A stretch of 35,725 bases of DNA, taken from the NCBI GenBank assembly GCA_030591585.1, contig JAUVAS010000023.1, positions 1 to 35,725 on the forward strand, written 5' to 3'. The number at the start of each line of letters is the position of its first letter. Position 1 is the stretch's first letter. Shown here in pieces: positions 1 to 8,346 of this stretch. The notes below the pieces were generated by a model that had not been told where the DNA came from, searched no databases, and saw only the letters and a program-made list of their open reading frames with translations. Position numbers and translations under genes: made by a program. This DNA comes from Flavobacterium sp. GTDB lineage: Bacteria > Bacteroidota > Bacteroidia > Flavobacteriales > Flavobacteriaceae.

Positions 1-24
1 ACTTGTACAAGCCAAAGTTTGTGT

Positions 25-32
25 TAAATTTG
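25..32 (+). promoter_or_regulatory. -7 promoter element for tRNA-Gln
   Basis: TAAATTTG matches the Bacteroidota -7 consensus TAnnTTTG. A TTG at 3-5 lies 19 nt upstream, in the range expected of the -33 element. The tRNA begins 18 nt downstream. Confidence 0.6.
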
Positions 33-49
33 CATCCGCATTACGGTAT

Positions 50-122
50 TGGCCCATGGTGTAACTGGCAACACGTCTGTTTTTGGTATAGAAGAGTCTA
101 GGTTCGAGCCCTAGTGGGCCAA
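50..122 (+). tRNA. tRNA-Gln (anticodon TTG)
   Basis: A complete cloverleaf can be folded by hand. The acceptor stem TGGCCCA (50-56) pairs with TGGGCCA (115-121), with A122 as discriminator. The anticodon stem is TCTGT/ATAGA (76-80/88-92) with loop 81-87 and anticodon TTG at 83-85, reading CAA glutamine codons. The T arm is CTAGG/CCTAG around TTCGAGC (98-114). The CCA end is not encoded. Confidence 0.93.
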
Positions 123-130
123 CAAAATTT

Positions 131-170
131 AAATCTCAATCTTTTATTAGGTTGAGATTTTTTATTTTTC
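131..170 (+). terminator. Rho-independent terminator of tRNA-Gln
   Basis: A nine-base perfect stem, AAATCTCAA (131-139) with TTGAGATTT (152-160), is followed by a T-rich run to 169. It sits directly after the tRNA. Confidence 0.75.
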
Positions 171-199
171 GGAGGAAAATAGTATAACGAAAAGCGTTT

Positions 200-219
200 C
201 ACTGAGTTTATTGAAGTTG
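200..219. repeat. Degenerate palindromic intergenic repeat
   Basis: The 20-mer CACTGAGTTTATTGAAGTTG closely resembles the CACTGAG...GAAGTG palindromes I know as frequent intergenic repeats in flavobacterial genomes, with a few changed bases. It lies between the tRNA terminator and the convergent terminator of the HYR/T9SS gene. The assignment rests on recall, not a search. Confidence 0.4.
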
Positions 220-250
220 TTTGTGCTGATTGTAGTCTGGGTAAATAAAA

Positions 251-290
251 AAGAAAATCCCAATTATACTTATATGATTGGGATTTTCTT
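251..290 (-). terminator. Terminator of the HYR/T9SS gene
   Basis: A fourteen-base perfect inverted repeat (251-264 with 277-290, core ATCCCAAT/ATTGGGAT) has a T run on the minus strand (complement of 244-250). It lies 32 nt past the stop codon of the minus-strand gene and could act in both directions. Confidence 0.8.
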
Positions 291-321
291 TATACTAACT
301 TTTTTGAAACACACCTAAAAA

Positions 322-2232
322 TTATTCTTTAATAAGTTTTTTTATTGCCCTATTTCCATTTTCATCTGTAATTGAAATAAAGTAAAAGCTATTAGATAGC
401 CAACTAATATCTAAACGGATTGATTGTGTAGGTTGCTTTATGTTTTTCTCACTTATGAGTTTTCCTGTAATATCGTAAATTTCTATCAAGCATAGCAAAT
501 TATCAATCCCAACTTCAATCGTACATTCATTGTTGGTTGGATTAGGATACATTTTAAAATTTGTAAATTCTTCATCATTAACACCTAGAGTGTCTATAAT
601 AGTAATTATTACAGTAACATTATCGCTATTTCCAGATGAGTCTATGCCTTCTAAAACAGCTGTAAAGGTTCCTGTTTCTGTAAATGTATTGGGAGTTAAA
701 GTAAGGTTGTCAATGCCACAATTATCGCTACTGCCATTATTAACGCTAGCGACAGGAATTGTAACAGTACCCGTTCCTAACAAATCTCCAGTAGCATTTT
801 GTCCTATTACAATAGGATTAATAATGTCCTCGATAGTTACTATTGCTGTACAAGTATCGATATTTCCAATAACATCTTCTACAATTAATGTTACGGCATT
901 TCCCCCGATATTATTACAATTAAAATTATTTGGTATGGCTGTAAGTGATATTATGCCATAATCATCGGTTGAACCTCCATCAATATCATTTCCTGAAATT
1001 AATACAGAACCGGTGTTATCTAATTGTACCGTAATGTTTTGACAAACAGCTACAGGGTTTTCATTATCATCTACAATAGTAATGATTACGGCAACATTGT
1101 CACTATTTCCAGATGAATCAATCCCTTCTAAAACAGCGTTGTAAGTGCCTATTGTTGTAAAGGTATCTGGAGTTAAAGTTAATGTGTCAATTCCGCAATT
1201 ATCACTACTCCCATTATCAACACTTGCGACTGGTATAGTTACTGAGCCAGCTCCGTTTAAATTTCCAAGTGTGTTTTGTCCAATTATATTAGGGTTCAGG
1301 TTATCTTCTATTGTCACTACTGCTGTACAAGAATCTGTATTTCCAGCAAAATCTTGTACAATTAATGTTACAGTATTAGTTCCTAGATCATTACAATTAA
1401 AATTATTAGGCACAGCGGTATAAGTCATAATGCCAACATTGTCGGTAGAACCTCCATCAATATCATTTCCATTAATTAACACACCTCCATTATTGTCTAA
1501 TTGTGCTGTAATGTCTTGACAGACAGCTGCAGGGTCTTCAATGTCGGGTTCAATGTTAATAAAATTATTTTCATAAACAAAAGTATCTACCCATAGTTGA
1601 TTGTTTTCAGAGATTGAGAAAAAATCCATTCCACCTAAAGAATTTGGGGGAAAGCCAGAAGAATCTGTAAAATCTGTTCCTGGTGGTATTACATCTATAC
1701 CAGCTACATTAAATTGCCAAGTAGCGAAACCTATACCAGAAGTAATATCCCAATTCATTACAACTCTAAACCATTGGTTATGAGGAAAACTGAAGTTAAT
1801 TGGACCCTGGGCTGAATTGTCGATTAAGCCAACACCAGGATTTGCATTATCTTGATTAAAGAAAATGTTCCCTACAATCCACTCCCCAGATCCAATTGGT
1901 ACGGTTCCTTGTAGGTTCCAATGCGCCTCTTTTTCAGAAGGGATGTACATCCAAAATGAAAGCCCCCATTCTCCAAAGATTTTATTACCTAAATCTAAAA
2001 CGGCATCTGTTGTTGTATCTGACGGGATGTATCCAGAAAGGTTGCCTCCTTGTGATTGAATAGAAGAAGACATAATTGCACATCCACCTCCACCTCCACA
2101 ACCCCAATCTGTCCAATGTCCAACAGAGATAGGTTGCCCCTCTGTATAAGTTTCCATGTCATCTGAGAATTGAGCACTCGTACTTATTATTGTAAATGAA
2201 ATGACAGCTACTAAAAAATACTTTTTTTTCAT
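322..2232 (-). CDS. Secreted HYR-repeat protein with T9SS C-terminal sorting domain
   Basis: A 636-residue exported protein. Residues 1-21 are a Sec signal peptide (MKKKYFLVAVISFTIISTSAQ, cut near SAQ). Residues about 22-230 look like a concanavalin-type jelly roll rich in Trp and Gly (WTDWGCGGGGGC near the start). They are followed by two tandem copies of a 159-residue block, each resembling paired HYR/immunoglobulin-like domains with the phrases AVCQ(D/N)IT, NGNDIDGGSTD and SSDNCGID. The last ~75 residues (MYPNPTNN, IYDITGKL) are a type A T9SS sorting domain, so the protein should cross the outer membrane and be anchored or released. The substrate is unknown; carbohydrate binding or adhesion is a guess. 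I start at the ATG at 2232 because the longer frame begins at a TTG inside the -7 box at 2305-2312 and would bury the signal peptide. Confidence 0.9.
   Translation of the reverse strand: MKKKYFLVAVISFTIISTSAQFSDDMETYTEGQPISVGHWTDWGCGGGGGCAIMSSSIQSQGGNLSGYIPSDTTTDAVLDLGNKIFGEWGLSFWMYIPSEKEAHWNLQGTVPIGSGEWIVGNIFFNQDNANPGVGLIDNSAQGPINFSFPHNQWFRVVMNWDITSGIGFATWQFNVAGIDVIPPGTDFTDSSGFPPNSLGGMDFFSISENNQLWVDTFVYENNFINIEPDIEDPAAVCQDITAQLDNNGGVLINGNDIDGGSTDNVGIMTYTAVPNNFNCNDLGTNTVTLIVQDFAGNTDSCTAVVTIEDNLNPNIIGQNTLGNLNGAGSVTIPVASVDNGSSDNCGIDTLTLTPDTFTTIGTYNAVLEGIDSSGNSDNVAVIITIVDDNENPVAVCQNITVQLDNTGSVLISGNDIDGGSTDDYGIISLTAIPNNFNCNNIGGNAVTLIVEDVIGNIDTCTAIVTIEDIINPIVIGQNATGDLLGTGTVTIPVASVNNGSSDNCGIDNLTLTPNTFTETGTFTAVLEGIDSSGNSDNVTVIITIIDTLGVNDEEFTNFKMYPNPTNNECTIEVGIDNLLCLIEIYDITGKLISEKNIKQPTQSIRLDISWLSNSFYFISITDENGNRAIKKLIKE
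590..1549 (-). repeat. Two tandem 477-bp units encoding HYR domain pairs
   Basis: The block around CCTTCTAAAACAGC recurs at 647 and 1124, and TAATTGT at 1021 and 1498. Both give a period of exactly 477 bp (159 codons). The two copies are similar but clearly diverged, especially at third codon positions, so the duplication is not recent. Confidence 0.8.
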
Positions 2233-2304
2233 TGATTTTAAATTTATTTTTAAAAGAACTAACCTTTTGTTAGATAAAGGTTTAAAAGAATTATCTATAA
2301 GTAG

Positions 2305-2312
2305 CAAAAATA
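2305..2312 (-). promoter_or_regulatory. -7 promoter element of the HYR/T9SS gene
   Basis: The complement reads TATTTTTG, matching TAnnTTTG, 72 nt upstream of the chosen ATG. A perfect 12-bp palindrome TGATAATTATCA (2336-2347) occupies the region where the -33 element would be and could be an operator. Confidence 0.5.
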
Positions 2313-2375
2313 ATTAGAATTAAAGGTTATGCTAATGATAATTATCACCTTAAGTAATAGACATAATGTTTATTT

Positions 2376-2410
2376 AAAAAACCTTTTCAGTTTTATGGAA
2401 AAGGTTTTTT
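2376..2410 (-). terminator. Terminator of the first universal stress protein gene
   Basis: A perfect 13-bp stem, AAAAAACCTTTTC (2376-2388) with its complement at 2398-2410, has a 9-nt loop and T-rich flanks on both strands. It follows the stop of the minus-strand gene by 26 nt and separates it from the HYR gene. Confidence 0.75.
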
Positions 2411-2436
2411 AGAAATGGTAAAACAGTTGTATTATT

Positions 2437-3258
2437 TTAAATCTTAAAAGTAATTACGGGTCTGTTAGCGTGATTAACTAAATCTTCACTAATACTACCA
2501 TTAAAGAAGTGTGCAATTCCTTGTCTTCCGTGAGTACTCATTCCAATTAAACTTGCATTGGTGTCTTTGGCAAAATTTAAAATACCCTTCTCTACAGAGG
2601 TGTCGTTGTAGATGTTAAGAGAGTAATTCTCTATCTTCAATTTATCTACAAACTCATTCATTTTTTTAGTTGCTTCGGCAGTAGTAATAAAATTACCAGG
2701 AGTATTTACATACAATAAGTTCATTTGAGCGTTCACACCATCAGCAAACTTTTTTGCTTCTTTAAAAGATTCGCAACATTCTTCAGAAAAATCTGTAGCA
2801 AAAACAAAATTTGTTATTTCAAAATTTTCGTGTTCATTTTTAATAACCAGAACAGGAATGTTCGAGGTGCGAACAACTTTTTCTGTGTTACTTCCGATAA
2901 ACATTTCTTTAAAGCCGCTAATTCCATGAGAGCCCATTACAATAAGATCAATTTCTTTGTTATTAGCAACTTCATTTATGTCGTTATAAACTTCTCCGTG
3001 ACCAATTACTTCATGGATTTCTAAATCTTCTAAATATGGTTTTTCTAATAGCTCTTCAAAGTGTTGTTCGGCTAGTTTAATGAATAGAAGAAATTCCGGT
3101 TTTCCTCCTGAATTACCAGAAGATGATATATGTAAGGGCATTTCTAAAGAATGAACTAGAAAGATTTCACTATTGTTTTTTTCGGCAATTTGTACTGCCA
3201 CTTTTAGGGCGTTTTCTGCTTGATCTGAGAAATCTGTGGGAACTAATATACGTTTCAT
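2437..3258 (-). CDS. Tandem-domain universal stress protein
   Basis: 273 residues containing two UspA-type domains (about 1-142 and 148-273), as in many flavobacterial tandem Usp proteins. The first domain starts MKRILVPTDFS and keeps the nucleotide-binding signature GSHGISG...GSNTEKV. The second has STHGRQGIAHFFNGSISEDL, the ATP-binding-loop type motif. Expected role: a cytoplasmic stress-response protein, probably nucleotide binding; targets are unknown. It stands alone between a minus-strand -7 box (3299-3306) and its own terminator. It is a clear paralogue of the protein at 11742-12575, sharing MK(R/K)ILVP, GSNTEKVVR and HFF(N/A)GSISEDLVNH. Confidence 0.92.
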   Translation of the reverse strand: MKRILVPTDFSDQAENALKVAVQIAEKNNSEIFLVHSLEMPLHISSSGNSGGKPEFLLFIKLAEQHFEELLEKPYLEDLEIHEVIGHGEVYNDINEVANNKEIDLIVMGSHGISGFKEMFIGSNTEKVVRTSNIPVLVIKNEHENFEITNFVFATDFSEECCESFKEAKKFADGVNAQMNLLYVNTPGNFITTAEATKKMNEFVDKLKIENYSLNIYNDTSVEKGILNFAKDTNASLIGMSTHGRQGIAHFFNGSISEDLVNHANRPVITFKI

Positions 3259-3298
3259 AAGTTTGGTTTTTTTGGACTAGTTTTCAAAGTTTAATTTA

Positions 3299-3306
3299 CA
3301 AAAATA
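3299..3306 (-). promoter_or_regulatory. -7 promoter element of the first Usp gene
   Basis: The complement reads TATTTTTG, 40 nt upstream of the ATG at 3258. No clear -33 TTTG is visible. Confidence 0.45.
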
Positions 3307-3348
3307 AATTGGAAAGATAAAAGATTTTTTTTAAATGTAAAAATGTGC

Positions 3349-3356
3349 TATATTTG
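3349..3356 (+). promoter_or_regulatory. -7 promoter element of the rimP-nusA-infB operon
   Basis: TATATTTG matches TAnnTTTG exactly. A start site near 3362 would give a leader of about 60 nt containing the hairpin at 3383-3404. Confidence 0.6.
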
Positions 3357-3382
3357 CAGCGAATTATAACAAGAAACTAGCA

Positions 3383-3410
3383 GAGGGGACCTAAAAGTCC
3401 CCTCTTTTTA
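3383..3410 (+). promoter_or_regulatory. Terminator-like hairpin in the rimP leader (possible attenuator)
   Basis: GAGGGGAC (3383-3390) pairs perfectly with GTCCCCTC (3397-3404) across a six-base loop, followed at once by TTTTTA. This has every mark of an intrinsic terminator yet lies 27 nt downstream of the -7 box and 18 nt upstream of the rimP ATG, so transcription must pass it to express the operon. It is by far the most GC-rich stretch nearby. Because the operon encodes NusA, which alters pausing and termination at hairpins, feedback attenuation is an attractive inference. Confidence 0.65.
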
Positions 3411-3422
3411 TAGCATAAATTG

Positions 3423-3887
3423 ATGCGAAAAAAAGTAACAGAATTACTAAATAGAGCTTTAGATAATAATGAATCATTGTTTCTAATAGATTTTAGTATT
3501 TCAAATGGTAATCAGATTCGGGTTATAATAGATGGTGATCAGGGTGTTACGGTTAAAGATTGTATCGCTGTAAGTCGTGAAATTGAACACAACTTAGATA
3601 GGGAAGAAACAGACTTTTCTTTAGATGTCGCGTCAGCAGGTGTTTCAGAGCCTCTTGTAGATGTGCGGCAGTATATTAAAAATGTAGGAAGAAGACTTGA
3701 AGTTAAGATCCAAGACGGTAAAATTGTAGAAGGAAATTTAACTAAAGCAGATTCTAAAGAAATTATATTGCAATGGAAAGCGCGTGAGCCGAAACCCATT
3801 GGCAAAGGAAAAGTAACAGTACAAAAAGAATTGGTACTGGAATATAAAGATATTGTTGAAGCAAAAGTTATGGTAACATTTAATTAA
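3423..3887 (+). CDS. rimP: Ribosome maturation factor RimP
   Basis: 154 residues from the ATG at 3423; a TTG codon directly before it (3420) could add one residue. RimP is needed for 30S subunit maturation. The N-terminal alpha/beta domain carries IRVIIDGDQGVTVKDCIAVSREIE, split here as IRVIIDGDQG and DCIAVSREIE, and the family-typical LDVASAGVSEPL (GxS..L) motif. A C-terminal SH3-like barrel (about 85-154) contains GRRLEVKI and EGNLTKAD. It is the first gene of the rimP-nusA-infB operon, 6 nt before nusA, an arrangement conserved across bacteria. Its expression is probably governed by the leader hairpin upstream. Confidence 0.95.
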   Translation: MRKKVTELLNRALDNNESLFLIDFSISNGNQIRVIIDGDQGVTVKDCIAVSREIEHNLDREETDFSLDVASAGVSEPLVDVRQYIKNVGRRLEVKIQDGKIVEGNLTKADSKEIILQWKAREPKPIGKGKVTVQKELVLEYKDIVEAKVMVTFN

Positions 3888-3893
3888 CAGATT

Positions 3894-5126
3894 ATGGAGA
3901 ATTTAGCATTAATTGACTCTTTTTCAGAATTTAAAGATGATAAGCTAATTGATAGAGTAACGCTTATGGCGATACTAGAAGACGTTTTTAGAAACGCATT
4001 AAAAAGAAAATATGGAGACGATGATAATTTTGATATTATTATCAACCCAGATAAAGGAGATTTAGAAATTTGGAGAAACCGTGTGGTCGTTCTAGATGGT
4101 GAAGTTGAAGAACCTAATCAAGAAATATCGTTAACTGATGCTCAGAAAATTGAATCTGATTATGAGGTTGGTGAAGATGTAGCTGAAGAGGTTAAGTTGA
4201 TAGATTTAGGTAGGCGTTCTATTTTAGCATTACGTCAAAACCTTATTGCAAAAATACACGAACACGATAATACCAATATTTACAAATACTTCAAAGAATT
4301 AGAAGGTGAAATTTATACCGCAGAGGTACATCATATTCGTCATCGTGCTATTATTTTATTAGACGATGATGGAAATGAATTAATACTTCCAAAGGAGAAA
4401 CAAATTCCTTCAGATTTTTTCAGAAAAGGAGACAATGTAAGAGGAATTATTGAAAGTGTAGAGCTTAAAGGGAATAAACCCTCTATTGTAATGTCTCGTG
4501 CAAGTCCTATATTTTTAGAAAAATTATTTGAGCAGGAAATACCTGAAGTTTTTGATGGCTTAATCACCGTTAAAAAAGTAGTGCGTATCCCTGGAGAAAA
4601 AGCAAAAGTTGCAGTAGACTCGTACGATGATCGTATTGATCCTGTAGGAGCTTGTGTTGGAATGAAAGGGTCTCGTATTCACGGGATTGTTCGTGAGTTA
4701 GGTAACGAAAATATTGATGTTATTAATTATACAAATAATCTACAATTGTTTGTTACCAGAGCATTAAGTCCTGCAAAAGTGACTTCTGTTAAATTAGATG
4801 AAGAGAACAAAAGAGCTGAAGTGATTTTAAAACCAGAAGAAGTTTCTAAAGCGATTGGACGTGGAGGACATAACATTCGTTTGGCTGGATATTTAACAGG
4901 ATATGAAATTGATGTATTGCGTGAAGGCGCTGAAGAAGATGTTGAACTATCAGAATTTAAAGATGAAATTGATGAGTGGATCATCAAAGAATTTGAAAAA
5001 ATTGGATTGGATACAGCAAAAAGTGTTTTAGAAAATGACCTTAAAGAATTGGTAAAAAGAACCGATTTAGAAGAAGAAACAATACAAGAAGTAATCAATA
5101 TATTAAAACAAGAATTTGAAGAATAG
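3894..5126 (+). CDS. nusA: Transcription termination/antitermination factor NusA
   Basis: 410 residues, the short Bacteroidota form lacking the C-terminal acidic repeats of E. coli NusA. The RNA-polymerase-binding N-terminal domain (1-~130) is followed by an S1 RNA-binding domain (~138-205; GEIYTAEVHHIRHRA) and two KH domains. KH1 contains GACVGMKGSRIHGIVREL and KH2 contains KAIGRGGHNIRLAGYLTG. The C terminus is acidic. NusA binds paused RNA polymerase and modulates pausing, termination and antitermination. It lies between rimP (6-nt gap) and infB (62-nt gap). Confidence 0.97.
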   Translation: MENLALIDSFSEFKDDKLIDRVTLMAILEDVFRNALKRKYGDDDNFDIIINPDKGDLEIWRNRVVVLDGEVEEPNQEISLTDAQKIESDYEVGEDVAEEVKLIDLGRRSILALRQNLIAKIHEHDNTNIYKYFKELEGEIYTAEVHHIRHRAIILLDDDGNELILPKEKQIPSDFFRKGDNVRGIIESVELKGNKPSIVMSRASPIFLEKLFEQEIPEVFDGLITVKKVVRIPGEKAKVAVDSYDDRIDPVGACVGMKGSRIHGIVRELGNENIDVINYTNNLQLFVTRALSPAKVTSVKLDEENKRAEVILKPEEVSKAIGRGGHNIRLAGYLTGYEIDVLREGAEEDVELSEFKDEIDEWIIKEFEKIGLDTAKSVLENDLKELVKRTDLEEETIQEVINILKQEFEE

Positions 5127-5188
5127 TAACCATTTATAACTACAATTTTTCAAAATATTAATAGAGAAAAACAGGAGAAAGCATTTTT

Positions 5189-7945
5189 ATGGCTGAAGTA
5201 AAGAAAATGAGACTTAATAAAGTACTACGCGAATTTAACATATCGTTGGATCGTGCAGTAGAATTTTTAAGCTCAAAAGGGCACGAGGTGGAGTCTCGAC
5301 CTACTACTAAAATTTCTGATCAAGAATACCAAGCACTTTTTGATGAATTTCAAACAGATAAAAGTAAAAAGGTAGCTTCAAAAGAAGTTGGTGAAGAAAA
5401 AAGAAAAGAGAAAGAAGAGATTAGACTTGCTTATGAAAAAGAGCATGAAGAAAAGCTAAAAAGAGAAGCTAAGGTGATAAAAGCCGAAGTGAAACTAGAG
5501 GGTCCTAAAACTCTTGGTAAAATAGATCTTGATCCTAAAAAGCCTAAGCCTGTAAAAGCAACAGAAGTAATAAAGGAAAAAGTAACAGAGGTTGAAGAAA
5601 CACCTGTTGCTGAAAAAACTCCAGAAGAAAAACCTGTTAAAGAAACTCCTGTTAAAAAAGAAGAGGTTAAAACTCCTGTTAAAAAAGAAACTTCTTTAGA
5701 AAAAACTCCAACAAAAACTCCTGTAAAATTAGCGCCAAAAGTAAAGGTTGAAGATAAAAAGAAAGAGGTAAAAGTAGAGGAAAATAAGATACCTGAAAAG
5801 GTAGAAACAAAGTATAAAAAATTAGATGGCCCTAGAATTACTGGTGAAAAAATAGACCTTTCTCAGTTTAAAAAACCAGAAAAGAAAAAGAAAGAAACTA
5901 GGAAAGAAACTAGGAAAGAAGATGCTAATAAAGAAAAGCGTAGTAAACGACGCAGAATTAGTAAAGGACCAGTTAGAGGTAGTCGTGGAGGTAACCAACA
6001 AAATAGAGGAAGAAAGAGAACACTTACTCCAAAAGAGGAGCCGAGTGAAGCAGAAGTACAAAAACAAGTAAGAGAAACTTTAGAAAAACTACAAGGAAAA
6101 TCTTCTAAAGGAAAAGGAGCCAGATACCGAAAGGAGAAAAGGGATGTCCACCGTCAAAAAACGGAGGAAGAAATGGCACAACAAGAAATGGAAAGTAAAT
6201 TGCTAAAAGTAACAGAGTTTGTTACTGCAAGCGAAGTTGCTACCATGATGGATATGCCTGTTACGCAAATTATTTCAGCGTGTATGTCTCTAGGGATGAT
6301 GGTAACGATGAATCAGCGCTTAGATGCTGAAACAATTTCTATTGTTGCAGATGAATTTGGTTATGAAGTTGAGTTTATCAATGCAGATATTGAAGAAACA
6401 ATACAAGAAGTAGAAGATGCGCCAGAAGATTTAAAACCAAGAGCTCCAATTGTTACTGTAATGGGGCATGTGGATCATGGTAAAACATCTTTATTAGATT
6501 TTATTCGAAAAGAAAATGTAATTGCTGGAGAAGCAGGAGGAATAACACAACATATAGGTGCTTATAATGTAGAAACAGAAGATGGACAAAATATTACTTT
6601 TCTAGATACTCCTGGTCACGAAGCATTTACAGCTATGCGAGCAAGAGGTGCGCAAGTAACAGATTTAGTGATTATTGTAATTGCTGCAGATGACGATATA
6701 ATGCCTCAAACAAAAGAAGCAATTAGTCATGCACAAGCAGCTGGAGTTCCTATTATTTTTGCAATTAATAAAATAGATAGACCCGCAGCAGATCCTGAAA
6801 AAATTAAAGGAGCATTAGCACAAATGAATCTTCTGGTTGAAGACTGGGGAGGTAAAATACAGTCTCATGATATTTCAGCTAAAACAGGAGAAGGGATTAG
6901 TGAACTACTTGAGAAAGTATTATTAGAAGCTGAACTACTTGAGCTAAAAGCAAATCCAGATAAACTTGCAGTTGGTTCTGTTGTTGAAGCCTTTTTAGAT
7001 AAAGGGCGAGGATATATTTCTACGATATTAGTACAAGGAGGTACCCTTAGAGTTGGAGATTATATTCTAGCTGGGCAACACAGTGGTAAAGTGAAAGTAA
7101 TGCACGACGAAAGAGGACATAAAGTAACCGAAGCAGGGCCAGCAATGCCAGTTTCTATTTTAGGTCTTGATGGTGCACCACAAGCTGGAGATAAATTTAA
7201 TGTGTTTGATGATGAACGAGAAGCTAAAGCAATTGCTTCAAAACGAACACAATTACAACGTGAACAGTCTGTTAGGACACAACGTCATATTACCTTAGAT
7301 GAAATAGGAAGGCGTATAGCATTAGGAGACTTTAAAGAATTAAATGTGATTCTTAAAGGAGATGTAGATGGGTCTGTAGAAGCCTTAACAGATTCTTTCT
7401 TAAAATTATCTACTGAAGAAATTCAGGTAAATATTATCCATAAAGGAGTAGGTGCCATTACAGAAAGTGATGTGCTATTAGCGTCGGCTTCAGATGCAAT
7501 AATTATAGGGTTTAATGTAAGACCTATGGGTAAAGCGCGTCAGATAGCAGATGAAGAAGAAATCGATATTAGAATGTACTCTATTATCTACGCAGCTATT
7601 AACGACCTTAAGGATGCGATGGAAGGAATGTTATCTCCTGATATGGTAGAAGAAATTACAGGAACTGCCGAAATTAGAGAAACATTCAAGATATCTAAAG
7701 TGGGTACCATTGCAGGTTGTATGGTGTTAAGCGGAAAAATAATTAAAGCCTCTGGAATTCGTCTTATACGTGATGGAGTAGTTGTTCATACTGGTAACCT
7801 TACATCGTTAAAACGATTTAAAGATGATGCTAAAGAGGTTGCCAAGGGCTATGATTGTGGTATGCAGGTTAAAAACTATAACGACATTCAAGAAGGAGAT
7901 ATTATAGAATCCTTTAGAGAAGTAGCGGTTAAGAAAAAGCTATAA
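5189..7945 (+). CDS. infB: Translation initiation factor IF-2
   Basis: 918 residues. The order is: an IF2_N helix at the start ([20 protein letters not shown]), a ~290-residue highly charged linker rich in Lys, Glu, Pro and Thr with repeated TPVKKE-like units, and a second IF2_N domain near 338-396. The GTPase then has G1 GHVDHGKT (426-433), G3 DTPGH (473-477) and G4 NKID (527-530), followed by the C-terminal domains that bind fMet-tRNA. IF-2 delivers initiator tRNA to the ribosome. It is the last gene of the operon and is closed by a strong terminator. The linker is low-complexity and carries short near-perfect nucleotide repeats (for example around 5882-5916). Confidence 0.97.
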   Translation: MAEVKKMRLNKVLREFNISLDRAVEFLSSKGHEVESRPTTKISDQEYQALFDEFQTDKSKKVASKEVGEEKRKEKEEIRLAYEKEHEEKLKREAKVIKAEVKLEGPKTLGKIDLDPKKPKPVKATEVIKEKVTEVEETPVAEKTPEEKPVKETPVKKEEVKTPVKKETSLEKTPTKTPVKLAPKVKVEDKKKEVKVEENKIPEKVETKYKKLDGPRITGEKIDLSQFKKPEKKKKETRKETRKEDANKEKRSKRRRISKGPVRGSRGGNQQNRGRKRTLTPKEEPSEAEVQKQVRETLEKLQGKSSKGKGARYRKEKRDVHRQKTEEEMAQQEMESKLLKVTEFVTASEVATMMDMPVTQIISACMSLGMMVTMNQRLDAETISIVADEFGYEVEFINADIEETIQEVEDAPEDLKPRAPIVTVMGHVDHGKTSLLDFIRKENVIAGEAGGITQHIGAYNVETEDGQNITFLDTPGHEAFTAMRARGAQVTDLVIIVIAADDDIMPQTKEAISHAQAAGVPIIFAINKIDRPAADPEKIKGALAQMNLLVEDWGGKIQSHDISAKTGEGISELLEKVLLEAELLELKANPDKLAVGSVVEAFLDKGRGYISTILVQGGTLRVGDYILAGQHSGKVKVMHDERGHKVTEAGPAMPVSILGLDGAPQAGDKFNVFDDEREAKAIASKRTQLQREQSVRTQRHITLDEIGRRIALGDFKELNVILKGDVDGSVEALTDSFLKLSTEEIQVNIIHKGVGAITESDVLLASASDAIIIGFNVRPMGKARQIADEEEIDIRMYSIIYAAINDLKDAMEGMLSPDMVEEITGTAEIRETFKISKVGTIAGCMVLSGKIIKASGIRLIRDGVVVHTGNLTSLKRFKDDAKEVAKGYDCGMQVKNYNDIQEGDIIESFREVAVKKKL

Positions 7946-7967
7946 CTCCTCACAATTTTATAAAGAT

Positions 7968-7996
7968 AAAAAAACGGCTTATGAGCCGTTTTTTTT
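7968..7996 (+). terminator. Terminator of the rimP-nusA-infB operon
   Basis: AAAAACGGCT and AGCCGTTTTT pair around a TATG loop and run into eight T residues, 23 nt after the infB stop. Confidence 0.85.
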
Positions 7997-8346
7997 ATGC
8001 CTAAATATTTCAAAATTATTAAAAATAGTTATGCTATAAATCCCATCAATTGTTTTTTAATTATGAGTTTTATCATATTATATGAACTGTGTAAAGAATA
8101 ATTTTATACCATCAAATTTTAGTAACTGGCTTATATTAATTTTAAGTATATCCGTTGTGTATCGTGATTTAATAAAAAACTATTTTTTTAATAATCAGTA
8201 AGCTGATTCGGCTATGAGGAATTGGTAATGAACAGGTTAATGTAAAATTACGAAAACACTAGAAGTGTTGTGGAAAACATGGATACTTTCTGGGATTTGT
8301 TATTTGTTTGCTTGTTGTTTAAAATATACTATATTTCAAGGTATAA
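7997..8346. other. Intergenic region without recognisable gene
   Basis: About 350 nt of very AT-rich DNA between the infB terminator and the end of the convergent dipeptidase gene. I see only very short open frames and a weak six-base hairpin at 8255-8269 with no T run. No RNA gene or repeat is recognised. Confidence 0.5.

Noticed and set aside
530-1423. Long open frames on the plus strand opposite the HYR/T9SS gene
   Set aside because: They mirror the repeat structure of the real gene in antisense, have no start context, and encode low-complexity sequence.
3539-5098. Open frames antisense to rimP and nusA
   Set aside because: Shadows of strongly conserved genes; Ser/Leu-rich with no recognisable domain.
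8255-8269. Hairpin AACACT-AGA-AGTGTT as a terminator of the dipeptidase gene
   Set aside because: Six base pairs, three-base loop and no T run on either strand.
7997-8346. Small gene or RNA in the long gap after infB
   Set aside because: Only very short open frames and no stable structure were found by eye.
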